Assembly (NCBI GenBank): GCA_027563935.2
Contig: CM050450.1
Location: forward strand, 91,448,439-91,512,438
Source of the DNA: Costus lasius
Taxonomy: Eukaryota; Streptophyta; Magnoliopsida; Zingiberales; Costaceae
Direction of reading: 5' to 3'
Length of the DNA stretch: 64,000 nt
Below the pieces are notes generated by a model. The model worked only from the letters and a program-made list of their open reading frames with translations. It made no database searches and had not been told where the DNA came from. Each line of letters begins with the position of its first letter. Within the stretch, counting starts at the first letter, position 1. The translations under genes were made by a program, and so were the position numbers. This document shows, piece by piece, positions 10,079 through 21,145 of this stretch.

Positions 10079-13000
10079 CTAATGGTTGAGAAATCTCAAA
10101 CCCATATTATTACAGTGCTTCTCATGCTTCTGCTGCGCCAGAGGCTTTGTAAGCGGGTCATCTAGATTGTCATCTGTATGAACCTTGCAGATCTTGATCT
10201 CTCCACGATCTATGATCTCACGGATCAAATGAAACCTTCTCTGTATGTGCTTGGACTTCTGGTGTGACCGTGGTTCCTTTGCTTGTGCTATTGCTCCAGT
10301 GTTATCACAGAAGATAACCAAAGGATCTGCACTCGAAGGAACAACACCAAGTTCCTGAACGAACTTACGAATCCACACTGCCTCCTTTGATGCTTCTGAG
10401 GCTGCAACATACTCGGCTTCTGTTGTGGAATCAGCAACAATTGATTGTTTGAAACTTTTCCACACCACTGCTCCTCCATTCAAGCTAAAAACATAGCCTG
10501 ATTGCGATCGGAAATCATCCTGGTCAGATTGGAACGAAGCGTCAGTATATCCTTCAATACTGAGTTCTTCCTGACCTCCATATATCAAGAACATATCTTT
10601 GGTCCTCCGAAGATATTTCAAAATGTTCTTGACTGCAATCCAGTGTGCCTTACCTGGATTACTTTGGAATCGACTGGTCACGCTTAACCCGTAAGCGACG
10701 TCTGGGCGAGTACACAACATCGCATACATAATGGACCCAATAGCCAAAGCATAAGGCGTGTTGTCCATTTCATCTTTCTCAGACTGTGTTTGAGGACACT
10801 GACTCTTCGAAAGATTCAGACCATGTCTGACTAGAAGATTTCCTCTTTTAGAATTTTCTAAATGGAATCTCCCCAGGACTTTATCAATGTAAGTACTCTG
10901 GCACAGCCTGAGAAGCCTCTTAGATCTATCTCTGTAGATCCGCACACCTAATACATAGGCTGCTTCTCCTAAATCTTTCATCTGGAAATATTTTCTTAAC
11001 CATGCTTTGACGGCATGCAGTTCAGGAATATCGTTTCCAATGATCAAGATGTCATCGACGTAGAGGACTAGGAAAGTAATCACGCTCCCACTAAACCTCT
11101 TATATACACACGGGTCATCTTCATTTTTGATGAAACTAAATTCACAGATTGATTCATCAAAACGAATATTCCAGCTTCTCGATGCTTGTTTAAGTCCATA
11201 AATGGACTTCTTCAATTTGCATATTTTATGACGATCTGATGGATTGATGAAACCTTCAGGTTGTGTCATATACACATCCTCTTCTAGTTTTCCATTAAGG
11301 AAGGCGGTTTTCACATCCATTTGCCAGATCTCATAATCATAATATGCAGCTATCGCGAGAATAATCCGAATAGACTTGAACATGGCTACAGGAGAGAAAG
11401 TTTCATCATAATCTATCCCATAGATTTGTTTGAAACCTTTCGCAACTAGCCTACCTTTATAGGTAACCACGTTACCATCCATGTCAATCTTCTTTTTGAA
11501 GATCCACTTACAGCCTATAGGGATTACTCCCTGAGGCAGATCAACCAAATCCCAGACTTGGTTATCTGACATGGAGTCCATCTCGGCTCGCATAGCTTCA
11601 AGCCATCTTGCTGATTCCGGTCCACTGACTGCATCCGCATAAGTGAGGGGTTCATCATCAATGATGTAGACTCCGTCATAGCGCTCAGGCTGTCGATGGA
11701 TCCTTCCCGATCTTCGTGGTTCCCGTGATATCTGAGTCTCAGGTTGTTCAGTAACCTGTTCTATTGGCTCAGGCTCATCCAACTGAGTTTGACTTCTTTG
11801 TCCCTCTTCTGGATTCTCATCCAGCTTTATTTCTCTCCCACTGGGCTCTTGCAGAAGAAATTCCTTCTCAAGAAAAATAGCCGTACGAGCAACAAATACT
11901 TTGTTCTCCTTGGGATCGTAGAAATAATAACCCTTAGTTTCTTTAGGGTAACCGACAAAGATACATTTATCAGATCTGCTCTCCAGTTTCCCAGAGGCGA
12001 GCTTTTTGACATAAGCCTCGCAACCCCAGATTTTAATAAATGTCAAGCTCGGCTGTTTCCCATACCATAACTCATATGGAGTCTTTGAAACGGCCTTGGA
12101 TGGCACTCGGTTTAGTACCTTTGTAGCTGTTTCCAGTGCAAATCCCCAAAAGGAGTAAGGTAAAGTAGCCTGACTGATCATTGAACGAACCATATCCAAT
12201 AAGGTTCTATTTCTCCTCTCAGACACACCATTCCATTGCGGTGTTCCTGGCGGAGTGAGCTGTGAGATAATCCCACACTCCTTCAGATAGTCAGTAAACT
12301 CTCGACTCAAGTATTCTCCACCTCGATCTGAGCGAAGTGCCTTGATATTTCGGCCTAACTGATTCTGTACTTCATTTTTGAACTCTTTGAACTTGTCAAA
12401 AGATTCACTCTTATGTCTCATAAGATAGACATAACCGTATCTACTGAAATCATCAGTAAAAGTAATGAAGTATAAATAGCCACCTCTGGCATGTTTACTA
12501 AATGGCCCACACACATCACTGTGAATGAGGTCAAGTAAACCTGAAGCCCTTTGACCTTTATTAGAAAAAGGAGACTTCGTCATTTTACCCATTAAACAAG
12601 CTTTGCATGTATCAAGCTCCTCATAGGAGAATGATCCCAGCAGTCCATGGTCATGCAACCGCTTAATGCGCTTCTTGTTAATATGGCATAAACGACTATG
12701 CCATAGCAAGGTGCTGTCATCAGCATACTTGGCTTTCTTATTATCAATTTGTTGTACAGAACATTCCATGTCCAACATGAATAACCCATTGTTAATCGAC
12801 CCAGTAGCATAAACAATATTATCAAATGAAATACAACACTTTAAAGTTTTGCATTCAAAGGAAAACCCTTTCCTGACAAGAGTAGGAATAGAGATAATAT
12901 TCTTAGTTATGCTCGGTACAAAATAACAATTGTCCAGTTCTAATACAAGACCAGATGGTAAAGAGATGTTATATTGTCCTACAGCAACAGCAGCAACCCG

Positions 13001-13954
13001 TGCCCCGTTTCCAACTCGTAGGTCCACCTCATGCTGTCCCACCTGTCTTCTTCTCTTGAGTTCCTGTACATTTGAACAAATGTGAACTCCACATGCAGTG
13101 TCCAACACCCATGAAATAGAAGAAGATACCATGACTTCAGTCACAAAAATACCTGAGCCAGAAGCGAAAGGCTTGCTTCCCTTCTTATCTCCTTGGAGCG
13201 CTTTACAGTCCTTCTTCCAATGACCCAGCTGGCCACAATGGAAGCATCTATTGTCCTTCAACCGCTTCATCTTTTGTTTCAGAGCTTTGTTATAGCTCTT
13301 GATAGGGGCTTTGCCCTTCTTTCCCTTCTTCTTGTTCCTTGAAGGAACCATCAAGACAGAGGATGAAGGCTTTCCCTTTTCAAGAGTCTGCTCTGTAGTA
13401 CAGAGCATGTTCAGTAACTCTGCCGGTGTACAGTCGATCTTGTTCATATTAAAATTAATGATGAACGGATCGAAAGAGACCGGGAGAGACTGCAAGATAA
13501 TGTCTACAACAAGTTCCTGATTGATGGTGTGTCCCAGTTTCTCTAGAGCCTCTTTGTACCCAATCATCTTGAGTACGTGAGCTCCCACTGGACTCCCTTC
13601 AGTCAGTTTGCTCTGAAAGAAAAGTTTTGTCAAGTTATAGCGTTCTGTCCTTGCCTGTGCAGCATACAGCATTTTGAGATTTGCTATAATTTCAATAGCA
13701 GATAAATCCTCATGCTGACGCTGCAGCTCTGGCGTCATAGACGCAAGCATAAGGCAAGCGACATCAATGCTATCATTGACATGCTTCTCATAAGCATCCC
13801 GAACCGCCCTTGCGGCGTTCGCAGCGGGTTGAGGCGGTATTGCCGTCTCAAGGACATACAGCTTCCTCTCAGCCTTAAGACCAATCTTAAGGTGTCTGTA
13901 CCAGTCTGAGAAGTTTGTCCCAGCAAACTTCTCCCTTTCCAGTAAGGATCGCAT
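10079..13954 (-). CDS. Gag-pol polyprotein of copia element B, intact (1291 aa)
   Basis: Single ORF carrying every domain of a Ty1/copia polyprotein in copia order. Gag occupies residues 1 to about 230; a CCHC knuckle CFHCGQLGHWKKDC is at 237-250; the protease has LDTACG at 284-289; integrase follows with an HHCC finger (HSRLCHINKKRI...CKACLMGK), DLIHSDVCGPF, LRSDRGGEY and NGVSERRNRT; reverse transcriptase has YVDD near 965; RNase H (WKSFKQSIVADSTTEAEY) and a short tail complete it. Integrase before RT marks copia. No stop or frameshift. The start chosen is ATG 13952-13954. Element A's gag starts about 9 residues earlier, and in B that upstream codon is no longer ATG, so B may use a slightly shorter N-terminus or have lost its best start. 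The protease site is DTA rather than the usual D-T/S-G, but the same residues occur in A and G, so this looks like a family trait. Confidence 0.96.
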   Translation of the reverse strand: MRSLLEREKFAGTNFSDWYRHLKIGLKAERKLYVLETAIPPQPAANAARAVRDAYEKHVNDSIDVACLMLASMTPELQRQHEDLSAIEIIANLKMLYAAQARTERYNLTKLFFQSKLTEGSPVGAHVLKMIGYKEALEKLGHTINQELVVDIILQSLPVSFDPFIINFNMNKIDCTPAELLNMLCTTEQTLEKGKPSSSVLMVPSRNKKKGKKGKAPIKSYNKALKQKMKRLKDNRCFHCGQLGHWKKDCKALQGDKKGSKPFASGSGIFVTEVMVSSSISWVLDTACGVHICSNVQELKRRRQVGQHEVDLRVGNGARVAAVAVGQYNISLPSGLVLELDNCYFVPSITKNIISIPTLVRKGFSFECKTLKCCISFDNIVYATGSINNGLFMLDMECSVQQIDNKKAKYADDSTLLWHSRLCHINKKRIKRLHDHGLLGSFSYEELDTCKACLMGKMTKSPFSNKGQRASGLLDLIHSDVCGPFSKHARGGYLYFITFTDDFSRYGYVYLMRHKSESFDKFKEFKNEVQNQLGRNIKALRSDRGGEYLSREFTDYLKECGIISQLTPPGTPQWNGVSERRNRTLLDMVRSMISQATLPYSFWGFALETATKVLNRVPSKAVSKTPYELWYGKQPSLTFIKIWGCEAYVKKLASGKLESRSDKCIFVGYPKETKGYYFYDPKENKVFVARTAIFLEKEFLLQEPSGREIKLDENPEEGQRSQTQLDEPEPIEQVTEQPETQISREPRRSGRIHRQPERYDGVYIIDDEPLTYADAVSGPESARWLEAMRAEMDSMSDNQVWDLVDLPQGVIPIGCKWIFKKKIDMDGNVVTYKGRLVAKGFKQIYGIDYDETFSPVAMFKSIRIILAIAAYYDYEIWQMDVKTAFLNGKLEEDVYMTQPEGFINPSDRHKICKLKKSIYGLKQASRSWNIRFDESICEFSFIKNEDDPCVYKRFSGSVITFLVLYVDDILIIGNDIPELHAVKAWLRKYFQMKDLGEAAYVLGVRIYRDRSKRLLRLCQSTYIDKVLGRFHLENSKRGNLLVRHGLNLSKSQCPQTQSEKDEMDNTPYALAIGSIMYAMLCTRPDVAYGLSVTSRFQSNPGKAHWIAVKNILKYLRRTKDMFLIYGGQEELSIEGYTDASFQSDQDDFRSQSGYVFSLNGGAVVWKSFKQSIVADSTTEAEYVAASEASKEAVWIRKFVQELGVVPSSADPLVIFCDNTGAIAQAKEPRSHQKSKHIQRRFHLIREIIDRGEIKICKVHTDDNLDDPLTKPLAQQKHEKHCNNMGLRFLNH

Positions 13955-14271
13955 ATTGAACCCTGTGGTGTTCGTTGCTGCAGGAATCTACAACATAGCA
14001 AGAACAACAAGGTCAGTATCCATGTTAGAATCATTCCAGGACTTAAGAGTGATTCTTTTCTCACTATTTTATCTGACTGAAAAATCCAATAAAACAGTCC
14101 GAAAGAGTAAAACTCTTTTAGTGAGATGGGATCCAGATTTCATACTTGGTCTCCGCGTCCCGCTCAGGCGAGATAAGATGCATAGAGAGTTCAACCACTA
14201 ATCACTGGTAGGCTATGCATGCCAATCGCCAACCCGTGCGATTTCCCTTCATCTAGGCAATCCAGAAAACT

Positions 14272-14290
14272 GTGCCAACTGAGTTGGTAC
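14272..14290 (-). other. Conserved leader hairpin 1 of element B
   Basis: GTGCCAACTGAGTTGGTAC: two 8-base arms, complementary except for one wobble, around a TGA loop, followed by ACAACACAG. The same sequence is at 34824-34842 in G. Confidence 0.55.
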
Positions 14291-14479
14291 AACACAGTTT
14301 CTGATTCAACAGATGGCTGCCTCCATATAGCTATCATATGCTCAATATGTAGCCTACATGGTCAAGCTGACCTGACCTACTCCCTGGACCACCACGTGCT
14401 ATGCTGAGCAACGAGAAGTGATAAATCCCTTCTCTGTAACACACAGGTGTAACCACACACCGTCTGAAGATAGCTGGGC

Positions 14480-14498
14480 GTGCCCACTGAGTGGGTAC
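14480..14498 (-). other. Conserved leader hairpin 2 of element B
   Basis: GTGCCCACTGAGTGGGTAC: same layout as hairpin 1, with a compensating change (CAAC/GTTG becomes CCAC/GTGG) that keeps the pairing, and the same ACAACAC tail. Repeated in G at 35032-35050. Confidence 0.55.
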
Positions 14499-15770
14499 AA
14501 CACGGCCCCAACGATAGTCAGAACAGTGAGGTTTCGCGTCAGAAGGCTTACGTGCTTGATATTTAACATTGGATTTTAACGGTCCTTTTATCTTCTTACT
14601 AACATGCATATCCTATGGTGATAGCAGAAGATTAACTCATGCAGGTGCTAATATTACTTAAACAGTAAATAGAAAGCACAATGATCTTATGTGGTAAACG
14701 CCCATTAAGCCTAAGTAAAACCCTAGTTTTACACAAGTCTTCACTTGTGCTCTTCATGGGTCTTTTGCACTTCATCTGGCTCAGTCCGGGCCCAAGCGCC
14801 CTCTGCAGCTCAGATGCGCCCACCAGGTAGCATGCGCCTGTACTAGAGTCGAACTCTAGGCCTCCCACTTGCTGCATGCGCCTCTGCCATGTATGCTCTG
14901 TGCTCATGTCTGATTAATTTACATTTAATCTATCTAGACATGATTTGACTCGCAGGTCAATTACACATTAACATAAATTAAAATGTGATTCGCAGATCAC
15001 AAAAATAATTTACAATTAATTAATCCAGGCACGCAGGCCCCAGCATTGCACATAAATAGGGCAGCCCACATAAGATGAAATAGACATGCAATCAGGTTAA
15101 ACAAACAACATGTGATCCAAACAGGAAAGTAAAATATTTTAAAAACCCCATGGTATCAATTTTATTTCCTTATGTGCCCTACTACCTTACAACGGTCCAT
15201 TAATAGGGATCCACTCATCAGACCAAGTTAGACCCACTGCCCTTGCATGCACCAAGTCATAACTGACTTGCGTCGACCTCATGGTCAACAATGCATGCCT
15301 TAAGGGCTGAACGTCCCACATGATTTCTGGCAAGCGGGTGTGACCCTGGGCCTTAATCATGATCGTTCACTAGTTGCCTCAATCAGACATCGCTACACGC
15401 CTTTCTGCAGTCGACCTATAGCCACCTCATGCTTGCGCATAGGTGCTATCTGGTCGACCCATCTAGGCTGTCAGATGGTCTGATCAGGCTGTTGGGTCCA
15501 GACTAGACTGACGACTTCAACCCTAGTAACCCGTCTAAGTATTTCAAGTAGGCGCCTATAGATCTATATGGAATCGCGCATGAAATAAATATTGTTTGAA
15601 AACAACTATGAAAAATGCGCACACTTCTTATAACAATGTTACATGCAAAAACATTTTATGTAAACATAGCATCAAGTAAGCGCATGTAACTGTAAAGAAG
15701 ATCTATCCTATAACTCAAGCATGGATCACAATCACATCATGGCAATCATATGAATCATACCGAAACTATC

Positions 15771-15781
15771 CTCTGATACCA
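15771..15781 (-). promoter_or_regulatory. Primer binding site of element B (initiator tRNA-Met)
   Basis: Minus strand TGGTATCAGAG, 2 bp from the LTR end. Confidence 0.92.
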
Positions 15782-15783
15782 AT

Positions 15784-17454
15784 TGAAAGTGGGGGGGCGA
15801 AAACCCTGAACGCATGCGCTTCTAAATTTGCATGGGCGGAAATAGGGATTTCATGAAGATCGCATGTGGCATGAACATATGATTAACCTTATGTTCGCAA
15901 AGATCAAGTTGTGATCTTACCAAAGCCATTATTTGGATGGCGATTTGGAAGCAAGAGGGCAAGCGGCTCTCCTCCAAAGTGGACGCACACAAGGTGATGA
16001 TGGCTTTCTCCCTTGGCGTAAACCTTGTGCTAGCAAAGCTCTTCAAGGAGTCCTCGATGCGTGAAAGAGATGAGATGCTTTTCTTGGCTGACCGAATCTC
16101 CTTCTTGGCGTGAAGACAACCCAAGACGAGAGGAGAAGAGGCGAGAGCACGATGACGTTCGAACGTGGGAGCGTTTCTTTTCTCAAAGAAAAACGCCTTC
16201 TAAATATAGTATGTTCACAACTCCACTTGAAGCCACCACTTAAAGCCATCGATAACTCCTCTCCTCTTTGAACCATGCATTCACATAAGTGAACCGGTTC
16301 AATTTAATTCGGTTCAATTGCATTTGGTTCAAAGACCAAATCAAACCAGCATTGGTTCAGATCTTGTCAAACCAAATGGCTCAAGATCTAACCATTCATC
16401 TCTTGATGCTCCTGATCTCATCGATCAAGCATCAATTCTCTCGATCGAAGCTTACCGATCTCAAGCCCTAATCAATCAAACATGATCAGACCAGATCTCA
16501 CTTACAATCAGAGTTTAAACTCCTTTAAACTGAACCAAAACAATTCAGTCCACACGATCTGACATAAGTAAGCCATATCATCAAATTGTGCGACCGTAAG
16601 GGTTTCCTTTAATGTCGGTAATGATAACTTACGTTATCACGAACAGAGAGGGGTATCTAGCAACACATCACTGTCTCCCGATATAAAGGAAAGAGTCTTC
16701 CAAGACTACACCCAAACACAGCACAAGTGTGAATTCAATTCACTAGGCATACATGTTTCCTTTGCCACTGGATGTTCTCGTTGGACAAGCGTGTCAAGCC
16801 TGTAACTCCAACATGATGAGAGTGGTTAGATCAGATGAACATAGTCATCTGGGTATGGCCATACACTTTCACAACCATCTCATACAGGGGGCCCCTTTAG
16901 AACATCACACTCCAAACAAGGAGAGGCAATCCTATATCTATCACTAATGCCCTAACATGACTCATGCCCATTATCCAAGATAATCTATAACCATTATATT
17001 TCAAATGATATTGAACTACCTCAAGACAATGCCAATCCTCATTTAGAAACACAAGTGATCTCAAGTCAGAGGAAATATGCCACTTGTTTGCACATAAGGA
17101 TTATTCACATTGTGACAAGCAATTGAATATCCTAAGTAGGGTCAGTCCAGTACATCCAATGTACCTATGAGTCTACATCTTATTCCATGTTCGAAGCATC
17201 CTATAAGATTAGAACACATATTAGTCTCAATCATATCAAGGTTGTCTCATGTTCACCAAGATATCTCGACTAAGGACAATACTGCATGTCAGCCAAGCTG
17301 AACACCATTGAGACATTATTCAGAAGTATACATATAGCAGCAGATAATGCAACAACCTGAATAACAACCATTGCCTTTATAAACATAGAGTTTATACATG
17401 ATACTGATAACAACCCAAGGCCTCAAACATTAGCTTTAAGGGCATACCCCAACA
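15784..17454 (-). repeat. 5' LTR of element B (1671 bp)
   Basis: Near-identical partner of 8373-10058, bounded by the primer site at 15771-15781 and by the GGGCT duplication at 17455-17459. TG...CA ends on the element strand. Confidence 0.95.
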
Positions 17455-18530
17455 GGGCTAGACGTTAGAAGGCTACTAGACTTGATATTTTATTATGAGG
17501 GTTTTTGAGGTCTCATCAATTTTATCTTATGTCTAGCAATGCAGGCATTCAATCCTATAGTGACAACATGAACATAAAACATTACAGGCATGCTTTTAGC
17601 AGATAAGGAAAGCAGTAAAAGATGATGTGATCAAAGCCCTTTCAAGACATTGAACCAACCCATGCCAAAAGGAGATTCAACTCTTGACATAGGACTCAAG
17701 CCCCTAAAATAGACCTAGCCTAGCCGCCCTCTATCTTGGTCTTCAAGGTTGGCTCCAAGGTTCTTCTCACATGGTTTAGCTCCTAAACCTTAAGGGTAGA
17801 CCCCAAGGGTTCGGCCAATGCCATGGTCTTCCTCCAATGAGGATGCGCCACAATGCAAGAAGCCAACTTAGCTAGCTCTGAAACCCAAGGGTTCGGCCAT
17901 GCCTAACTTGCGCCACTAAGCAAGCTTGCGCCTCTTCCTTTGATGCTTGTTGCGCCACCATCCAAGGTATGCATGCGCCAAGTTCCAAGTACGTGCGCCA
18001 CCCTAATTTTCTTCTTAGTTAAAAGAAAGAAAAAAATGGCACGCAGGCCTCACAAGGATACATCACAGGCATGCAAAGGGGGGCTTGACTAATGATCACA
18101 ACATCATGCACAATCAAGGTATTTACTCATGCAATTCTACATGCTCATGAAAAACATAAAATCTGAAATTTTACTTTTTTCATAAAACTAGTCTCCTTTT
18201 CTCATCTTCTTCTCACAAATCTTTTGGTTAATTGCAATTTATTTTTCATGATGATTTCAGAGATCCTTTCGGCTGGCAAATTTGTCAGATCAAGAGAGAA
18301 GACACAATGCCCGTCCTACTTGACAAAATTACGTGCGCCTTTGATCTTTAAATCAAATAAGAAAAATAGTCCAAAATTCCAAAAGAGATTAAGAGGATGA
18401 TAGAAACAAGAAACCCTAATTTTTCCTACTTAGAAAAATCGTTTGCCATGCATCATACTATTGACGAAAATAGAGATATGGCATGTGAGCATGAAAGAAA
18501 GCGTAAAACATCGTTCGAGTCTTGCAAGTC
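17455..18530 (-). other. Leader of element A, LTR-proximal part
   Basis: Continues element A after the B insertion. The first 5 bases are the second copy of B's target duplication; the sequence then follows the B/G leader pattern (TTAGAAGGCT...CTTGATATT near 17467). Non-coding, with several CAAGGGTTCGGCC-type direct repeats near 17807 and 17886. Confidence 0.72.
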
Positions 18531-18542
18531 CCTCTGATACCA
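18531..18542 (-). promoter_or_regulatory. Primer binding site of element A (initiator tRNA-Met)
   Basis: Minus strand TGGTATCAGAGG, 1 bp from the LTR end that begins at 18544. Confidence 0.9.
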
Positions 18543-18543
18543 C

Positions 18544-19917
18544 TGTTGGGAAACCCCGGGGACGTTTTACAATTTTTCAGAGTTATAAGCATACATACAT
18601 ACATTGCACAGCGGAAGAATGTCCCCGAAACAGGCCGGTCCCAAAAACCTAGTGAAGATCGCAAGCAAGAGAGTCAACACGATGAGTTAGGAAATACCTT
18701 AGAGCAAGATGAGGTCGATGTCGTGATAGGCGCCCAAGCGTGCGCCCTCTGCAGTCTCACACACACGGATGCCTCGAGTCCTCTTCTTCCACGCCTGGTG
18801 CTAGCCTCGGGAAGAAGATCCAAGCCTTAGGGAGATGCTCTAATCACCTTGAACCACCACCTACGAGGGATGTGCCAATGAGGGTGAAGAGGAGAGGAAA
18901 CCGTCAAGAGCTTTCTTCACTTGCGCCAAGAAGAAGAAAGGTAGAAGACTTGCGGCCACTTGATGGAAGAGAAAGAGGTTGCGCCACCTTTGTTCCTTGC
19001 TCTCGCCCCTCTTGTTGTGTCCACGCTTCCAAGGATGAATACTTGCATGAGGGGGTGGCTAGGGTCACATATATAGGGCAAGTGGCGGTTAGGGCAAGGG
19101 CTAGGATCATGACAAGTGTAGGGCTAAGATGAGGAGGTTTGATGCAAGGAAAGTCTCCAAGACTTTACCATAAACTTCATTCAACCTATCCATAATTGCC
19201 CAAGCACCATATCAGCCCAAGACATGCCTTAAAGGCATACATACCATCAAGGGAGATGGGCTAGGCGCCAATTGCTTCCTTAATGAAGCAATTTTGCCAC
19301 CCTAACCCCATTATGCCCCTTAGGCGCCAATGGGGTTGGGCTTCTCCCCATTATATCCTTTTAGCCTCTTTTCTCTTCATGAGAACTTGTTATTGGGCTT
19401 CATTGGATAATGAGCTAGCCCAAACTTCATCACATGGGTTGATTAAGCATTTGGATTCAATCCAATGCAACCCTAATCCAAATGTGACCAACCATGGTCA
19501 AATACGGGTCAACCTGCCAAAATTGAAGTTTGGCTCCAATAACATTCTTCCATCTCATCAGGCCCATTGGCGCTGATGAAATCTCCCAATTAGATCCGAG
19601 TTATCTAATAACTCGATCATAAGGCTTCCCGATCAATACGAGAACTCAAGTATCAAGGTGTGCGACCCTGTAGGTTCCTCTGACGCTGGCAGTGTTGACC
19701 AAAGGTCACCACAAGCAGTGAGTGGCACCTAGCAGTGCATCGCTACTACCCAGGTCATTGGAATGGATATCGACATCGACATCCCCATCATCGCAACTAG
19801 GTATAGATGCATTACAGTCTCTTTGCTGAACTGATATTCGATTGGACAAGTGTGTCACCACTTGTTTTCACCCAATCACATGGCTATGACTAAAACAGGT
19901 TCTCACCTGGCTATGGC
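18544..19917 (-). repeat. Truncated 5' LTR of element A
   Basis: Starts TGTTGGGAAACC next to the primer site and is homologous, in the same orientation, to the solo LTR H (47622-49845). Compared with H it lacks roughly the last 500 bp (the element's own 5' end) and passes directly into the third ORF of element C at about 19910-19925. The exact breakpoint is blurred by local similarity. A deletion after insertion explains this best. Confidence 0.8.
19069..19075 (-). promoter_or_regulatory. Candidate TATA box in the A LTR
   Basis: Minus strand CCTATATATG. The aligned position in the related solo LTR H also has a TATA motif (TATAAAA, minus strand, 48215-48221), and shared position supports function. 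Confidence 0.55.
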
Positions 19918-20607
19918 AACTTTGTCCATGTGTTTTATCATGAAGAAAGCCACATCAATAGCAAATCCATTGAGCATCCCCCAAAGAAAACAGAGTTCAT
20001 GTTGACGAATCATGCCGTCGCTATCTCCTCTTCCAAACACAGTGTGTGCGAGAACCCTGTGGGCATACTTAATACAAGGGTTCTTGATCTTGCTAGCTCT
20101 AGCAGAAACGGCATAGAAATGACTCTCATCGTTAATTTGGTTCCAGAAAATGCCTTCCATGAATCCAAGAGGCATCTCAGTATATGCTCCTGTGCTCAAC
20201 TCAAAGGTATCTCTTACTTCCTGCAATGTAAGCTTCCTCCCCTCATTAGCTAATCTGAAAGTGATTTCCCCTTCTGCAGGTCCATCCGAAAATTCCCTTA
20301 AGTCAATTATTAAGCTGCTCAAGAACTCCAGAACAAGTGGTAGATAAGTGTGCAGAGTCATCTGGAAAAACTGCTTAGCCTTGATCCTCTCAAACATCCA
20401 AAGCACGTCCTCATAAAGCCCCAAGGCTTCCAATGTTCTTCGATCAGCATACTTAGTGTTGATGATTTTTCTTTCTAAAATTTTGTTGTATCTAGATTCC
20501 TGCATTTCATTTCTGAAGATTATCCCATGGGGGTTCTGTGATTGAGATGATTCAGCAGGGGCTTTCCCCTTTCTTATTGGACAAATTGACTTTGTTCTTG
20601 GTGCCAT
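19918..20607 (-). pseudogene. Third ORF of element C (Athila ORF in env position), truncated
   Basis: Begins at ATG 20605-20607 (MAPRTKS; an in-frame ATG at 20628 is also present, but MAP matches D). Reads through a basic N-terminus, then NTKYADRRTLEALGLYEDV, YLPLVLEFLSSL, FELSTGAY and AHTVFGRGDSDGMIRQ, and stops where element A's LTR begins. The protein is homologous along its length to the D third ORF (55826-57259). It resembles what Pfam calls the ATHILA ORF-1 family (recalled, not searched). It occupies the env position, but I see no signal peptide or membrane segment, so its function is unknown. The visible part has no stop before the junction. Confidence 0.8.
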
Positions 20608-21145
20608 GAGTATGAACTCAAGCTGCAATTTTCAATTTAATGCAAATACAGTAAATATATGACATTGTATCATAATCTCAACATCATCAAGTTCATTGGT
20701 AACGAAAATCAACTTAGAACTCAGGCTTAAACTCAAGAAAACAGAGTAAACGTCAATGAACAGTAACTTCGAGTAAGTTCAGCATATTTCAGTTCAAATC
20801 GATGACGAAAATCGGCTTATATTCTTACAAACAGCAAAGGATCGATAGCCTATCCTCTAACGGGTAAATGAAAACAAGAATCACTCAAAATAGTTGAGAA
20901 ACACAAGAAAACGAGTAAAAGGTGTGAAACTTGATAAAAACTTGTCAAATCTATAAAATCGGTGAAATGAGTATCTAATCGATGACGAAAGCTGAACGGG
21001 AAAGGTCGCCGGCGTCCCCAGGTGGTCGGAGATGATCGAAAATCCAAGAACGGCTCAAAATCGAGTGAGAACGAGGGTAAAAACCCTAAAAATGGCCTGG
21101 TCAAAACCCTAAATACGGCACAGAGTTCGCGTGTCAGAAAATGAA
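20608..21145 (-). other. Region upstream of the C third ORF (between array and start codon)
   Basis: About 540 bp. On the element strand it carries telo-box motifs (AAACCCTAA on plus near 21107, AAACCCTAAA near 21083) and CCGGCGACC-type GC-rich sequence, as seen in plant gene 5' regions. No coding frame is supported. Confidence 0.5.

Larger units (their letters stand above)
13955..15770 (-). other. Long leader (5' UTR) of element B
   Basis: About 1.8 kb of non-coding sequence between primer site and gag, aligning along its length with the G leader (34574-36330) and more loosely with A. Contains two similar hairpins (14272-14290 and 14480-14498). No credible ORF: the predicted small frames are not shared between copies. 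A leader this long is expected to hold packaging, dimerisation or translation-start signals. Confidence 0.8.
8373..17454 (-). mobile_element. Element B: complete Ty1/copia retrotransposon (9082 bp)
   Basis: Two LTRs (8373-10058 and 15784-17454), polypurine tract, one intact gag-pol ORF, a 1.8-kb leader, a tRNA-Met primer site and a GGGCT target duplication. The LTRs differ by about a dozen substitutions seen by eye plus one G-tract length difference that accounts for their whole 15-bp length gap. Together with the intact ORF this makes a fairly young, possibly autonomous copy. The pol style resembles the Angela/TAR group; the exact lineage is inference. Confidence 0.95.
6187..19917 (-). mobile_element. 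Element A: degenerate Ty1/copia (Angela/TAR-like), split by X and B
   Basis: Minus-strand copia visible in two blocks, 6187-8372 and 17455-~19917, separated by B. From right to left: truncated 5' LTR, initiator-Met primer site, long leader, gag and the start of pol up to the X insertion. The rest of pol and the 3' LTR lie left of X, outside the window. Its proteins and leader resemble B and G but are clearly more diverged. It sits in the third ORF of Athila-like element C. Its outer LTR end is missing, so no target duplication can be read. Confidence 0.85.

Noticed and set aside
18740..19132. 130-codon plus-strand ORF in the A LTR
   Set aside because: Overlaps an LTR with a TATA on the opposite strand; arginine-rich and not shared with the related LTR H.
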